DNA of 64,000 nt from Clostridia bacterium (GTDB lineage: Bacteria > Bacillota > Clostridia > Christensenellales > UMGS416): contig JAFGUF010000022.1 in the NCBI GenBank assembly GCA_016938675.1, forward strand, positions 62,001-126,000. Reading direction: 5' to 3'. Made by a program: the position numbers and the translations under genes. Positions within the stretch are counted from its first letter, which is position 1. Every line of letters starts with the position of its first letter. Positions 16,861-26,181 of the stretch are shown here, piece by piece. The notes under the pieces were generated by a model. The model saw nothing but the letters and a program-made list of their open reading frames with translations. It was not told the DNA's origin and ran no database searches.

Positions 16861-18777
16861 TTATGAGATCTGCTCCAGTTCTCTAGTGAGCCTTTCCCAT
16901 TTTTCTATCTTGATATCCAGCTCAGTTTTCAGCCGGGCTTTGGCTTCCTCTAGGGTAAGCAGCTTTTCAAGGTCGTCTCCGTATTTCATCATCTCTTCGC
17001 CCAAGCTGCTTATTATTTCCTCTATGCTCTCTATTTCTGTTTCCATAGCATTCAGTTTTTTAGCAGCTCTCTGCATCTCGTTCTCTCTCATAGTGTCGAC
17101 GCTTTTGGTCTGCTGCTTTTTGATATAATCCGAGCTTTTTGATTCGGCTTCCTGCTTTATCTCCTGCTTCCTTGCAAGCTCCATCTTGTAATATTCATAA
17201 TCCCCGTTATAGAAGTCTATGCCTTTTCCGTTGAACACAGCTATGCGTCTTGCTACCTTTGCAATGAAATACCTGTCATGCGATACAAAGACTATAGTGC
17301 CTGTATATTCAGACAATATTTCTTCCAGTATCTCTCTGGATTCTATGTCCAGGTGATTTGTCGGCTCATCCAGTATCATCAGATTTACTTTCTCATACAT
17401 CAGGCAGCAAAGTCGAAGCCTGCTTTTTTCTCCGCCGGAGAGCACACTTATCTTCTTGAACACATCATCTCCGGTAAAAAGAACCTTAGCCAGCTCCATG
17501 CGAGCCACAGAATTGTCAATGTTGTACTTGTACTGAAAATAGTCAACAATCGCTTTATCCTCACTTTCAAAGCTGATGCTCTGCGCAATGTAACCTATAT
17601 TGATATTTGCTCCGAGTTTTACTTTGCCTGTATCCGGGCTTATTTCATTAATTAGTATTTTAAGCAATGTTGATTTGCCGCAACCATTGTCCCCGAGGAT
17701 TGCCAGTGAATCCTTAAGATAAACATTAATATCTACATTTTCAAATAGAACATTGCCGGCAAATGACTTACTTAAATTTTCTCCGACAATCGCATCCTTG
17801 CCTGCCCTTTTTGTTTCTGCTGCGCTTAGCCTTAGTTTCTTGTTTTCATAAACCGGCTTGTCCAGCTTATCCATCTTTTCGAGCTTTCTTTCCAGCTGCT
17901 TTGCCTGGGCATACATTTTGTCACTGTCGCGCATTGCGCCCCATATTCTATAACGCTTTATCTGCTCTTGAACTCTTTTTATATCCTTCTGGTTCTGATT
18001 ATAGGCCTTGACCTCCAAATCATATATTCTTCTTTTCTCTTCTACAAAATATGAATAGTTGCCGTGATATACATATGCCTTGTTTGGCGATAACTCAACT
18101 ATTTTCGTTACAGCCTTATCTAGGAAGTATCTATCGTGGGACACTATAATAACAGCGCCTGCATACTGCCCTATGTATTCCTCCAGCCACTCCATCGTAG
18201 ATAGATCCAGATGATTCGACGGCTCATCAAGCAGCAGGAGCGGCGGCTCCTCAAGAAGTATTTTTCCCAGTATTATCTTGGTCTTTTCTCCTCCGCTTAA
18301 TTTGTTAAATTTAGTAGCAAGCATTTTGTCTTCTATTTTCAGGCCCTTAGTTACTTTGCTTATTTTCTCCTCGGTGTCATATCCGCCCTTCATCTCGTAT
18401 TCTAATTGAAGCGCAGCATATTCATCCATAATTTCATCATGGATTTCAAGTACTGCCATTCTCTTCTCAAGGCTATGCATCCTGTTTTTTATTTCCCTTA
18501 TTCCTTCGAATGCAAGTTCCAGAACCATGCTGCCCGTCAAGCTGTCGTCATACTCCGGCATCTGTTCAAGATATCCGGGGACTACACCCTTGCGAAATGC
18601 GACAGTGCCTTCGCAGTCCTCTTTCCCCATAAGTATTTTTAGGATTGTACTCTTGCCCACTCCATTAGGCCCTACCAACCCCACTTTTTCATTTGTCTTT
18701 ATTTCAAAACTAATATTTTCAAATATTTTATCCGCACCAAAAGACTTGGATATATTTTGTATAGAACACTCTATCAT
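16861..18777 (-). CDS. ABC-F family ribosome-associated ATPase
   Basis: The 638-residue product has two ABC domains and no membrane spans. Domain 1: GPNGVGKST near residue 36, LSGGEKTK and LLLLDEPSNHLDL. Domain 2: GDNGCGKST near residue 360, LSGGEKSRLRL and LMILDEPTNHLDI. A linker with RIWGAMRDSDKMYAQAKQLE separates them, and a C-terminal coiled coil ends the protein, as in the YdiF group. ABC-F proteins bind the ribosomal E site and relieve stalling; some give resistance to ribosome-targeting antibiotics. Its 5' leader has a strong promoter and a 16-codon ORF inside an inverted repeat, a layout used for antibiotic-sensing attenuation. Confidence 0.9.
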   Translation of the reverse strand: MIECSIQNISKSFGADKIFENISFEIKTNEKVGLVGPNGVGKSTILKILMGKEDCEGTVAFRKGVVPGYLEQMPEYDDSLTGSMVLELAFEGIREIKNRMHSLEKRMAVLEIHDEIMDEYAALQLEYEMKGGYDTEEKISKVTKGLKIEDKMLATKFNKLSGGEKTKIILGKILLEEPPLLLLDEPSNHLDLSTMEWLEEYIGQYAGAVIIVSHDRYFLDKAVTKIVELSPNKAYVYHGNYSYFVEEKRRIYDLEVKAYNQNQKDIKRVQEQIKRYRIWGAMRDSDKMYAQAKQLERKLEKMDKLDKPVYENKKLRLSAAETKRAGKDAIVGENLSKSFAGNVLFENVDINVYLKDSLAILGDNGCGKSTLLKILINEISPDTGKVKLGANINIGYIAQSISFESEDKAIVDYFQYKYNIDNSVARMELAKVLFTGDDVFKKISVLSGGEKSRLRLCCLMYEKVNLMILDEPTNHLDIESREILEEILSEYTGTIVFVSHDRYFIAKVARRIAVFNGKGIDFYNGDYEYYKMELARKQEIKQEAESKSSDYIKKQQTKSVDTMRENEMQRAAKKLNAMETEIESIEEIISSLGEEMMKYGDDLEKLLTLEEAKARLKTELDIKIEKWERLTRELEQIS

Positions 18778-18935
18778 TTTCTCTATTCCTCATTTTAATA
18801 ATTTCAATTCACGAATTATGAAAACGGCTGTCAAAATCGCGCAAACGCATACAAAGACAGAAAAAATAAAGCCTGTGCGTTTACCGCATTAAAATATATT
18901 TTTTTACAGTGGGTACATTAATTACTACTAAAAAT

Positions 18936-19019
18936 GGACGCACTTGTAGTGTGAAATCAGGATTTGGCGCTTAATGTTCTCTTTCCGTACAGCCATACTA
19001 AATTCATACTAACAAGTCC
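18936..19019 (-). promoter_or_regulatory. Candidate attenuator: inverted repeat enclosing a leader ORF
   Basis: On the minus strand the 5' arm GGACTTGTTAGT (19019-19008) contains the leader ORF ribosome binding site, and the 3' arm ACTACAAGTGCGTCC (18950-18936) follows its stop. They pair with small bulges (ACT-ACAAG and TCC against AGT, CTTGT and GGA). The 3' arm runs into ATTTTTAG, like a terminator tail. A ribosome held on the leader ORF would block the 5' arm. The rest of 18778-18935 is AT-rich leader with a weak hairpin TGCG-GTAAA-CGCA. Confidence 0.5.
18957..19007 (-). CDS. Leader peptide ORF upstream of the ABC-F gene
   Basis: A 16-codon ORF encodes MNLVWLYGKRTLSAKS. It has AAAGGA 9 bases upstream of its ATG, lies about 27 bases after the predicted transcription start, and sits exactly between the arms of an inverted repeat. 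The coding region is too short for the ORF track. Leader peptides of this size control several ABC-F and methyltransferase resistance genes by drug-dependent stalling; I do not recognise this particular sequence. It ends about 180 bases before the ABC-F start codon. Translation is inferred only from the ribosome binding site and position. Confidence 0.5.
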   Translation of the reverse strand: MNLVWLYGKRTLSAKS

Positions 19020-19040
19020 TTTGTTATAAATTGATAGTTT

Positions 19041-19069
19041 ATTCTATCATGGTGCGAAAAAAAATTCAA
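19041..19069 (-). promoter_or_regulatory. Promoter of the ABC-F leader
   Basis: The minus strand reads TTGAAT, 17 bases, TAGAAT. It is about 260 bases upstream of the ABC-F start, giving a long 5' leader. Confidence 0.75.
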
Positions 19070-19079
19070 CCATTATATT

Positions 19080-19108
19080 ACAAAAGGGCAAGCTCAGTGC
19101 CTGCCCTT
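19080..19108 (-). terminator. Terminator after galE
   Basis: On the minus strand AAGGGCA pairs with TGCCCTT (7 bp; 11-base loop) and is followed by TTG, 12 bases after the galE stop. Confidence 0.7.
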
Positions 19109-19120
19109 GAAGTTTATGCG

Positions 19121-20134
19121 TTATTTATACCCATTAGGATTATTCTTCTGCCAGTTCCATGAATCGCGGCACATATCCTCTATATCCTTGTCCGCCTTCC
19201 ATTTAAGCTCCCGCTCTGCCTTTTTTACATCAGCATATGATTCCGCAATATCCCCTGCCCTTCGCGGCATTATTTCATACTTTATTTCTACATGGTTTAC
19301 TTTTTCGAATGCTTTAACAATATCAAATACGCTATAGCCTTTACCTGTTCCTAGGTTATACGCTTCCGATCCTTTTTTGTTTTCTAAACTCTCAAGTGCC
19401 TTTATATGACCTAAGGAAAGGTCAACTACGTGAATATAGTCGCGCACTCCTGTTCCATCACGCGTTTCATAATCATCGCCGAAAACTCCGAGATATTCTC
19501 TCTTGCCTACCGCAACTTGGGTTATAAATGGCATAAGGTTATTAGGAATTCCGTTAGGATTTTCTCCTATCAGCCCGCTTTCGTGGGCGCCTATGGGATT
19601 GAAATACCTTAATTTGGCTATTGCCCAATCGTTGTCTGATGTGTATAGATCGTCCAGTATTCTTTCTATAAACACCTTAGTTGTTCCATATGGATTGGTT
19701 GCGCTAAGCGGCATATCTTCCTTATATGGAGCAGGGTTATTCACACCATATACTGTGGCAGAGGAGCTGAAAACCATTTTTTTAACATTATATTTTTTCA
19801 TAGCATTAAGCAGCTCCAGCGTGCCTGCAATGTTTACTTTATAGTAATCAAGAGGCTTTTCTACGGATTCGCCTACTGCTTTTAATGCGGCAAAGTGTAT
19901 AACTGCGTCAATCTTATTTTCCTCAAATATTCTGCCTAATATGTCGCTGTCTAATATGTCTCCCTCATAGAAAGATACTTCCTTTGAAGTTATTTGTTTC
20001 ACTCTTTCCAGTGATTTTCTATCGCTGTTTGAAAGGTTATCAATCACAGCAACCTCATAACCTGAATTCAAAAGTTCAACACAGGTATGAGTGCCGATAT
20101 ATCCCGCTCCGCCTGTTATAAGTATTTTCCCCAT
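19121..20134 (-). CDS. galE: UDP-glucose 4-epimerase
   Basis: The 337-residue product has the NAD-binding [10 protein letters not shown] at residues 7-16, the catalytic SSSATVYG (serine near 123) and YGTTK (Tyr-Lys pair near residue 148), and [17 protein letters not shown], all typical of GalE. It interconverts UDP-glucose and UDP-galactose using bound NAD. Its start codon shares one base with the galK stop (TGATG), so the two genes are translationally coupled. Length matches the 330-340 residues usual for bacterial GalE. No galT is visible in the window. Confidence 0.96.
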   Translation of the reverse strand: MGKILITGGAGYIGTHTCVELLNSGYEVAVIDNLSNSDRKSLERVKQITSKEVSFYEGDILDSDILGRIFEENKIDAVIHFAALKAVGESVEKPLDYYKVNIAGTLELLNAMKKYNVKKMVFSSSATVYGVNNPAPYKEDMPLSATNPYGTTKVFIERILDDLYTSDNDWAIAKLRYFNPIGAHESGLIGENPNGIPNNLMPFITQVAVGKREYLGVFGDDYETRDGTGVRDYIHVVDLSLGHIKALESLENKKGSEAYNLGTGKGYSVFDIVKAFEKVNHVEIKYEIMPRRAGDIAESYADVKKAERELKWKADKDIEDMCRDSWNWQKNNPNGYK

Positions 20135-21324
20135 CAGTTGCTCTTTGCCTCCTTGATCATTATTTCTCCTGCTCCGGCGCCTGCATCGGAGAAGTAGAAG
20201 CTTGGCTCATACCCAATTATTTTAGTATATTTTTCTTTCATTGTTTTCATAAAGCCTTCTACTTTATCTTTTGCCACTATGCTTATATTGCAGCCCCCGA
20301 AGCCGCCGCCTGTCATTCTGGATCCCACGACTCCGTCAATACCTAAAGCGATGTCAAACACCGTGTCCAGCTCTTGTCCTGTTGCTTCGTAGTCATCTCT
20401 CATTGATATATTTGCTTCATTTAAAAGCTTCCCGAAGGATTGCAAATCTCCGCTTTTGAGAACATTGACAGCGGCTTTCACTCTGGTTTCCTCCGTCACG
20501 CAGTGTCGCGCTCTCTTATATGATAGATCGCCGTTGAAATACTTCTCATATTTTTCGAGTTCATCAATCCTAATATCACATAAATATTCATAGCTTCCGC
20601 CATTTTCATTAATAATGCTCAGTGCTCTCTCGCACTCTGCCCGGCGTGTATTGTACTGCGAATCCGTCAGTTTATGCGCCGCATTTGTGTTTGTAATCAC
20701 TATCGTATATTCTCCCAGCTCCAGAGGCACCTTCTCATATTCTAAATTCGCACAGTCCAGATATAATGCATGGTCCTTCTCTCCCAGAGCTGAAATGAAC
20801 TGATCCATTATTCCGCAGTTCATGCCCACATACTCATTTTCTGCACGCTGGCTCAGTACTGCTATTTCTTTCATATCAAGGCTCGCAGCACCGCCAAGGC
20901 TTGCAAGGCATACTGCTGTAGCCACCTCAATGGATGCAGATGACGAAAGTCCCGCACCGTATGGCACCTCCCCATGATAAAGCAAATCGCATCCTACAAT
21001 ATTATAACCTGCTTCTTTAAGCATATATGCTACGCCTGCCTGATAATTACCCCATTCAAGGTTCTTATAGCTTTCCAGTTTCTCTATGTCCGCACTGACT
21101 CTATTAGGTAGGCTTGTTACAGCCATATTGATAAAACTCGAATTGTTCGGACGGGCGATGATTGTGTTGTTCATGTCCAAAGCCATCGGGAATACATGCC
21201 CGCCGTTATAGTCTATGTGCTCCCCTATAAGGTTTATCCTGCCTGGCGCTTGAAATGCTCTTATTCCCTCGCCACCGCTGCCATAGATTTCTTCGAATTT
21301 CTCTATAAGCTTGTTTAAATCCAT
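20134..21324 (-). CDS. galK: Galactokinase
   Basis: I start at the ATG at 21324 ([12 protein letters not shown]), which has GGAGG 5 bases upstream; the track adds 11 residues. The 396-residue product shows the galactokinase signature [15 protein letters not shown] near residue 35, the GHMP ATP-binding motif GAGLSSSAS near 135 and GGGFGG near 345. It phosphorylates galactose to galactose 1-phosphate with ATP. The gene is coupled to galE. Upstream, two overlapping TATAAT boxes on the minus strand (21363-21376) mark a probable promoter without a clear -35. GalT must be elsewhere. Confidence 0.95.
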   Translation of the reverse strand: MDLNKLIEKFEEIYGSGGEGIRAFQAPGRINLIGEHIDYNGGHVFPMALDMNNTIIARPNNSSFINMAVTSLPNRVSADIEKLESYKNLEWGNYQAGVAYMLKEAGYNIVGCDLLYHGEVPYGAGLSSSASIEVATAVCLASLGGAASLDMKEIAVLSQRAENEYVGMNCGIMDQFISALGEKDHALYLDCANLEYEKVPLELGEYTIVITNTNAAHKLTDSQYNTRRAECERALSIINENGGSYEYLCDIRIDELEKYEKYFNGDLSYKRARHCVTEETRVKAAVNVLKSGDLQSFGKLLNEANISMRDDYEATGQELDTVFDIALGIDGVVGSRMTGGGFGGCNISIVAKDKVEGFMKTMKEKYTKIIGYEPSFYFSDAGAGAGEIMIKEAKSN

Positions 21325-21521
21325 TTTTACCTCCGGTGCCTTCCTAACTTTAATCAAAATGTATTATACTATTATAACCCAAAATATAAAAGTCCTAAAA
21401 ATCATACCGTATTATAAATGTGCTTTTTCAGCTAGTATCACCGCTATTTTCACATTGATATAATAAATTATATATGGTATATTTTATATGGTTTAAATAT
21501 AAAAAAACAGAGGGATAATTT

Positions 21522-23078
21522 ATGAAAAGCAAAATACTGTTGAAATTGCTTTTTTTGTGTGCACTTATGTCAGCGGTAAATATTTCTGTTGTTGCGCATG
21601 CAGAAGAAAATAGGCAGACGATTTCAATAATAGGTATTGATGAAAAAACAATAACAATTGATACATCTAATATCACAGATGAAAAAACAAGCTATTATGC
21701 AGTACTGGATTCTAGAACATCGGAAGAAATAGAAAACGTAATCACGGAAGAAACAAATGTGATCAAAGTTGAATTAGAGGGCGTATATTCATTCTATGTG
21801 GTTTCCCTAGATGAAAATAAAAAAGAAATCGCTTCTTCTGATATTATTACCGTCTATACTGAACCTGCTGAGCTGGACTCAATTATTTTATCAAATGATA
21901 TATATATGGCAGAGCTAACTGCAACAAACGGGGATATTGACCTTAATTCATTCAGTCTAAACATATTGGGCGATGCTGTTATATCATCTGATGTTTTCGT
22001 AAATGGAGGCACTTTTAATATCGAAGGAAAACTTCTGCAGCCAGGCGGATGCCTCACAATAGGGAATGGCGAGCTTAACGTAGGAGGCGACTATAGAATA
22101 GTAAACGCGCAGGACGGCCCTTCCTCCGGCAGACTGATCATGACAAAAAGCGAAGATAGAGTAAATGTAGGCGGTGATTTCAAAACCGACAGCATCTATT
22201 CGCATTCGGAGTTTTTAACAGATGGCGTTTTCCGTTTAAAGGGGAGCTTCTATCAGGAGGGCGCGGACAACAATTCCTTCGCTGCCAGAAGCAACTTCGA
22301 CACTTATGATAATTTCAAAATTGTATTTTGCGGCGATGATACTCAGGTCGTTTACTTTTTCGATCCTAAGCGCTCCCAGCTTAATATATGGGAAGTTGAA
22401 AACGAAAGCGAAAGGCCTATGGAGATACCAAACGGCTTCGGAATCAGAACCCTTAAGCAAGACAGCGTAATCCCATGCGACGTGGAATTCTGGTCACATC
22501 TTTATGATGACAAAGTGGCTTCCTCAATTGACCTGAACGGCTATACGCTGCTTATCAAAGGAGATGTTGTAAATAACCGCGTTAACCTGCGTATAGGCAG
22601 GGGAACATTGATAATAGAAGGCGACTACAAGCTGCAGATCCCGCAGGATATCGGCGAAGAGCAGCCTCTTCTCAGATGGACATACGGCACCCTGCGTATG
22701 CTGTATGACGAGGATTATATGCTTGTTATGGGCGATTTTCTGCAGGACAGCTATTACAGCCACACCAAAAGCCTTGTTGCAGGGACTCTGGAGGTAAAAG
22801 GCGACTTCCGGCAGATTACGACCAACTATAAACATGATACATACTTCAATTTCGACGCAAACGGCACACATAAGGTTATACTCTCCGGAGATGGTGTGCA
22901 GATTGTGGATTTCGAAGACCCCGAAACAAACCAGTTCAATATACTTGAAATACCCGAAACTGATAAGCCCGGGCACATAATAGTATTTATCTCTGAATGG
23001 CGCGCTAACGAGCTGATTATAAACAGCGATACAGCAGTACTGCTGAACTGGTATGAAAAAGAAAGCGAGGAGGAATAA
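21522..23078 (+). CDS. Secreted protein with two tandem beta-rich repeats
   Basis: The 518-residue product has a signal peptide (MKSKILLKLLFLCALM, likely cut after AHA near residue 27). After a 90-residue domain that looks beta-rich come two related units of about 150 residues, near 138-295 and 335-478. Shared blocks include DLNSFSLNILGD / DLNGYTLLIKGD, SIYSHSEFLTDG / SYYSHTKSLVAG, LKGSFYQ / VKGDFRQ and GDDTQVVYFFDP / GDGVQIVDFEDP. Periodic GD motifs suggest a parallel beta-helix-like fold. I have no named family. It is probably surface exposed. A lipoprotein gene follows after 4 bases. GAGGG precedes the ATG. Confidence 0.8.
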   Translation: MKSKILLKLLFLCALMSAVNISVVAHAEENRQTISIIGIDEKTITIDTSNITDEKTSYYAVLDSRTSEEIENVITEETNVIKVELEGVYSFYVVSLDENKKEIASSDIITVYTEPAELDSIILSNDIYMAELTATNGDIDLNSFSLNILGDAVISSDVFVNGGTFNIEGKLLQPGGCLTIGNGELNVGGDYRIVNAQDGPSSGRLIMTKSEDRVNVGGDFKTDSIYSHSEFLTDGVFRLKGSFYQEGADNNSFAARSNFDTYDNFKIVFCGDDTQVVYFFDPKRSQLNIWEVENESERPMEIPNGFGIRTLKQDSVIPCDVEFWSHLYDDKVASSIDLNGYTLLIKGDVVNNRVNLRIGRGTLIIEGDYKLQIPQDIGEEQPLLRWTYGTLRMLYDEDYMLVMGDFLQDSYYSHTKSLVAGTLEVKGDFRQITTNYKHDTYFNFDANGTHKVILSGDGVQIVDFEDPETNQFNILEIPETDKPGHIIVFISEWRANELIINSDTAVLLNWYEKESEEE

Positions 23079-23082
23079 TTAG

Positions 23083-23889
23083 ATGAAAAAATATATTTTG
23101 TTATTTTTAGCTTTTACCCTTCTTTTTACTTCATGCCAAAAAGAAAACGAAAAGTACACCGAGCTTAATGATGATATCACAGCAGTACAAAATAGGCTCT
23201 CTGATTTTGAATTAGAAATTGATAAAGCAATATCAGAAAGCACCAGCCCGTACGATACACTGATCTCCCTTTATATCGAAAGGGCAGATATACTTATACA
23301 AGCGGAATGCGCAAATCAGACCCTTGAGTCATTTAAAGATGAAATAAGTGAAGAGGAGTATACTTCTGCATCGGATATAATCTTTGAATTAAAGAAAAAT
23401 ATATCTCAAAGCATTTACCCTGCTGAAGGCTTCTATACTGAAAGCGTAACCCGTGAGGTAGCCTTAGCATTAAGTGAGTACGAAATGTCCGGCATATATA
23501 ACGTGGACAAATTGCTGGAAATTTATAAACAAGCTGACTCCCTTAATCTTGATTCTGTATTGCAAATTGCCGCCCTTCAAGGCCAGAAAACAATGATTGG
23601 CTCGTTTATCGCCTGCAGCCAGGCATACACAGAGTGGACAAATTACATAAAAGAATTCGCTGAGGCCTCTCTGTCATCCACTGACAAGCAGGCATCCAAA
23701 GCGCTTGTTGAAGAATATTTGGAGCAAACTAATAAGTACTACGGAATTCATATATCAGCCCTTGATTCAGTATCTTTATTAGATACAGCTTCTAATGAAA
23801 ATGCGGATGATTTCATTTCGATATTTAGTTCATATTCATCCATTTATGAAGATTTCATAAGCAGCCTAGAGGAAATCTTAGAATACTAA
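23083..23889 (+). CDS. Uncharacterised helical lipoprotein
   Basis: The 268-residue product has a lipoprotein signal with lipobox LFTSC (Cys at residue 18), then a mostly helical, acidic chain rich in Glu, Ser and Leu. No domain is recognised. It starts 4 bases after the repeat protein, whose last codons carry GAGGAGGA as its ribosome binding site, so the two are in one operon and the lipoprotein may anchor or assist the secreted protein. A 12-bp bidirectional terminator follows. Confidence is in the gene, not the role. Confidence 0.8.
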   Translation: MKKYILLFLAFTLLFTSCQKENEKYTELNDDITAVQNRLSDFELEIDKAISESTSPYDTLISLYIERADILIQAECANQTLESFKDEISEEEYTSASDIIFELKKNISQSIYPAEGFYTESVTREVALALSEYEMSGIYNVDKLLEIYKQADSLNLDSVLQIAALQGQKTMIGSFIACSQAYTEWTNYIKEFAEASLSSTDKQASKALVEEYLEQTNKYYGIHISALDSVSLLDTASNENADDFISIFSSYSSIYEDFISSLEEILEY

Positions 23890-23908
23890 AGCGCAAAAGT
23901 ATAAATTA

Positions 23909-23940
23909 AAAGGCACACATTCAAAACAATGTGTGCCTTT
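23909..23940. terminator. Bidirectional terminator
   Basis: A perfect 12-bp stem (AAAGGCACACAT / ATGTGTGCCTTT) with an 8-base loop lies between two convergent genes. A- and T-rich flanks on both sides allow use from either strand. Confidence 0.85.
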
Positions 23941-23960
23941 ATAATTTTATGATACTTTTA

Positions 23961-25052
23961 TTATTCAGCCGGAACCTTTGCCTTTTTTGCCCGAGAGACC
24001 AGCACAATTACTGCAACAACCCCAACTATCATTGAAATTGCAAGCACCGGCTTATAATAAAGCCAGCCAGCCGCGATAACAATTATTGCCCACGCTCCGC
24101 CTATTACGCCGCCAACCAAAGCTATACCGCCGTTTACTATATTGCCTAGTATAGGAATTCTTGCAAGCAGATTGGTAATCGGCGAGAAAAGCAGTCCCAC
24201 TGCAAACATCATTCCGAACAGAAGGCCTATTCTTACAGCCCAGGTTCTTCTTTCGTTTTCATCTATTTTTTCCTGCTTTAATACTGCTTTGTCCTTAATG
24301 CCATATGAAACCTCCGCAAGAGTGCCTGTTTTCGTCTGATAGCTTATTATATTTTGCCCAGAAACTCCCCCAGCAACAGTTATACTTTCAGCGCTTACTA
24401 TTTCATATTCTATCAGGTAATCGCCGACTGACGGTGACTCAATTGTTGATTTGCCGTTCGCGCTTATAAATATTTTATTTTCAGCGACACTATATGTCAG
24501 ATCTTTTATCTTCATGTCCATATTTTTGTACGGCTTGTAATTATTAAGCTGACTAACAAATGAGTTATCCAGCGTATAGACTCCGAGCGTTACATCATTG
24601 GCAACAAACGTGTCTCCCGTATATATCATGGCGGCCGGATTTTCGTGTCCCCGCTGCGCATTAAAATCAGAGGAATCAATCAGGTTTTTAGACCATATCT
24701 TCTTATACTCGTAGGTAGTATTTTCACTATCATCCGTCTCTGAAGATTCACTCCATTGATACAATGAAACTGTTTTTTTCAGTTTAATTGTATTCTTTGG
24801 CGCGGTTATATCAAATGTTTCATCTACTATTATATCGTCAGTCTCCAATTCTCCCGAAACAATAATCAAGTCGCCGTCATTTACTGCCGACGTACCGTCA
24901 GATGATATTTCGACAGCCTCGTCAATATTCTCAAGCGCCTTTTTTCTGTTAACTGCTGTCCCTTCGTTTTTAAACAAGAACACAGAAAAAGCCACAATCA
25001 TTATAAGCCCGAATAAAACACCGGCAAATACACTTCCCTTTCTTCTAAACAT
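23961..25052 (-). CDS. TMEM43 (LUMA)-family membrane protein
   Basis: The 363-residue product has one N-terminal membrane segment (GVLFGLIMIVAFSVFLF), a large outer domain and three or four C-terminal segments (WAVRIGLLFGMMFAVGLL, NGGIALVGGVIGGAWAIIVI, LAISMIVGVVAVIVLV). The motifs VSLYQWSES, TYEYKKIWSKNLIDSSDF and GHENPAAM are those of the TMEM43 family, named for the human inner nuclear membrane protein. Bacterial members are poorly understood. It is transcribed away from the MoxR/DUF58/transglutaminase operon. A TATAAT box lies about 40 bases upstream on the minus strand (25092-25097). Start at MFRRKGS has AAGGAG. Confidence 0.82.
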   Translation of the reverse strand: MFRRKGSVFAGVLFGLIMIVAFSVFLFKNEGTAVNRKKALENIDEAVEISSDGTSAVNDGDLIIVSGELETDDIIVDETFDITAPKNTIKLKKTVSLYQWSESSETDDSENTTYEYKKIWSKNLIDSSDFNAQRGHENPAAMIYTGDTFVANDVTLGVYTLDNSFVSQLNNYKPYKNMDMKIKDLTYSVAENKIFISANGKSTIESPSVGDYLIEYEIVSAESITVAGGVSGQNIISYQTKTGTLAEVSYGIKDKAVLKQEKIDENERRTWAVRIGLLFGMMFAVGLLFSPITNLLARIPILGNIVNGGIALVGGVIGGAWAIIVIAAGWLYYKPVLAISMIVGVVAVIVLVSRAKKAKVPAE

Positions 25053-25158
25053 TCTACATTCTCCTTGTGAACTTTTTTATTTTATGAAATAATTATACTT
25101 CATTTTTATCCATTTTGAAACAATATCTATAGGCACATTTTGCAAGGCGCACATCTCA

Positions 25159-25187
25159 TTGTAATTTGTCTTTTTTTATACTATACT
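25159..25187 (+). promoter_or_regulatory. Promoter of the MoxR operon
   Basis: TTGTAA, 17 bases, TATACT. The predicted start of transcription is about 40 bases before the moxR ATG. Confidence 0.65.
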
Positions 25188-25234
25188 ATAAGAAGCACCC
25201 ATCTTATCTATTCATATCCGAAAGGAATACCGCC

Positions 25235-26170
25235 ATGACAGAATATCAGGAAAAAATTAATCTCATAATTGATAACATTGAAAAAACTTTCCTTGGAAAA
25301 AGAGACGTGATAAAGCTGCTGATGATTGCTGCTGTAGCGCGCGGCCATGTGCTTATAGAGGACGTCCCAGGCGTAGGCAAGACAAGCCTTGCCAATGCTT
25401 TGGCCAAATCCTTTGACGCATCTTTTAAAAGAATTCAGTTTACTCCTGATACTACTCCTTCAGATGTAGTAGGCTTTTCGATGTTTGATTCCAAATCAGG
25501 CGAATTCCGCTATGTCGACGGCGCAGTTCTAAATAATATTATTCTGGCAGACGAGCTGAACAGAACATCGCCGAAGACCCAGTCTGCGCTCCTTGAGGCG
25601 ATGCAGGACGGCAAGGTGACAGTAGACGGCATAACCCACGAAATACCCCAGCCATTCCTGCTGATAGCTACGCAGAATCAGGCTGAGCAGTTCGGTACAT
25701 ATCCGCTGCCTGAGTCACAGCTTGACAGGTTTACTATTGTTATGGCAATAGGCTACCCGGATGAATTATCCGCTATAAAAATAGTAGAAGGCGGAAAAAC
25801 AGAACCCACGGTTGAAAAAGTCGCCTCAAAGGACGACCTTATATATCTGCAGAAAGCTGCGGATACAATATTTCTGGACGGAAAACTCAGCCAATATATA
25901 GTCAAAATAGCCATTGAAACAAGAAACAGCAGATATGTGCAGACTGGCGTAAGCACCAGGGGCACGCTTCTGCTTACAAGGGCTGCGCGGGCAAAAGCAC
26001 TGATAGAAGGAAGAAACTATGTAATACCTGATGATATAAGAGAGCTTGTGAATCCGACCCTTGCACACAGGCTGATACTCAGCCGCGAAGGTCTGACACG
26101 GCATTTGAGCGCAGAAAACATATTATCAGAGATAATGAGACAGATTCCTGTTCCTGAGTTTGAAAAGTAA
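25235..26170 (+). CDS. MoxR-family AAA+ ATPase
   Basis: I use the ATG at 25235 (MTEYQEKINLI) with AAAGGA upstream; the track adds 23 residues. The 311-residue product has Walker A DVPGVGKTSL near residues 43-52, Walker B IILADELNRTSPKTQ near 105 and the sensor region ATQNQAEQFGTYPLPESQLDRF. MoxR ATPases are chaperone-like and usually pair with DUF58 and transglutaminase-like membrane proteins, as here. Their clients are often cell-envelope or metalloprotein complexes. It heads a three-gene operon; the next gene starts 12 bases later. Confidence 0.93.
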   Translation: MTEYQEKINLIIDNIEKTFLGKRDVIKLLMIAAVARGHVLIEDVPGVGKTSLANALAKSFDASFKRIQFTPDTTPSDVVGFSMFDSKSGEFRYVDGAVLNNIILADELNRTSPKTQSALLEAMQDGKVTVDGITHEIPQPFLLIATQNQAEQFGTYPLPESQLDRFTIVMAIGYPDELSAIKIVEGGKTEPTVEKVASKDDLIYLQKAADTIFLDGKLSQYIVKIAIETRNSRYVQTGVSTRGTLLLTRAARAKALIEGRNYVIPDDIRELVNPTLAHRLILSREGLTRHLSAENILSEIMRQIPVPEFEK

Positions 26171-26181
26171 GCGGTGATATC

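Noticed and set aside
18540-18900. Possible promoter-proximal terminator TGCG-GTAAA-CGCA upstream of the ABC-F start
   Set aside because: A 4-bp stem is too weak to call as a terminator; mentioned only in the leader description.
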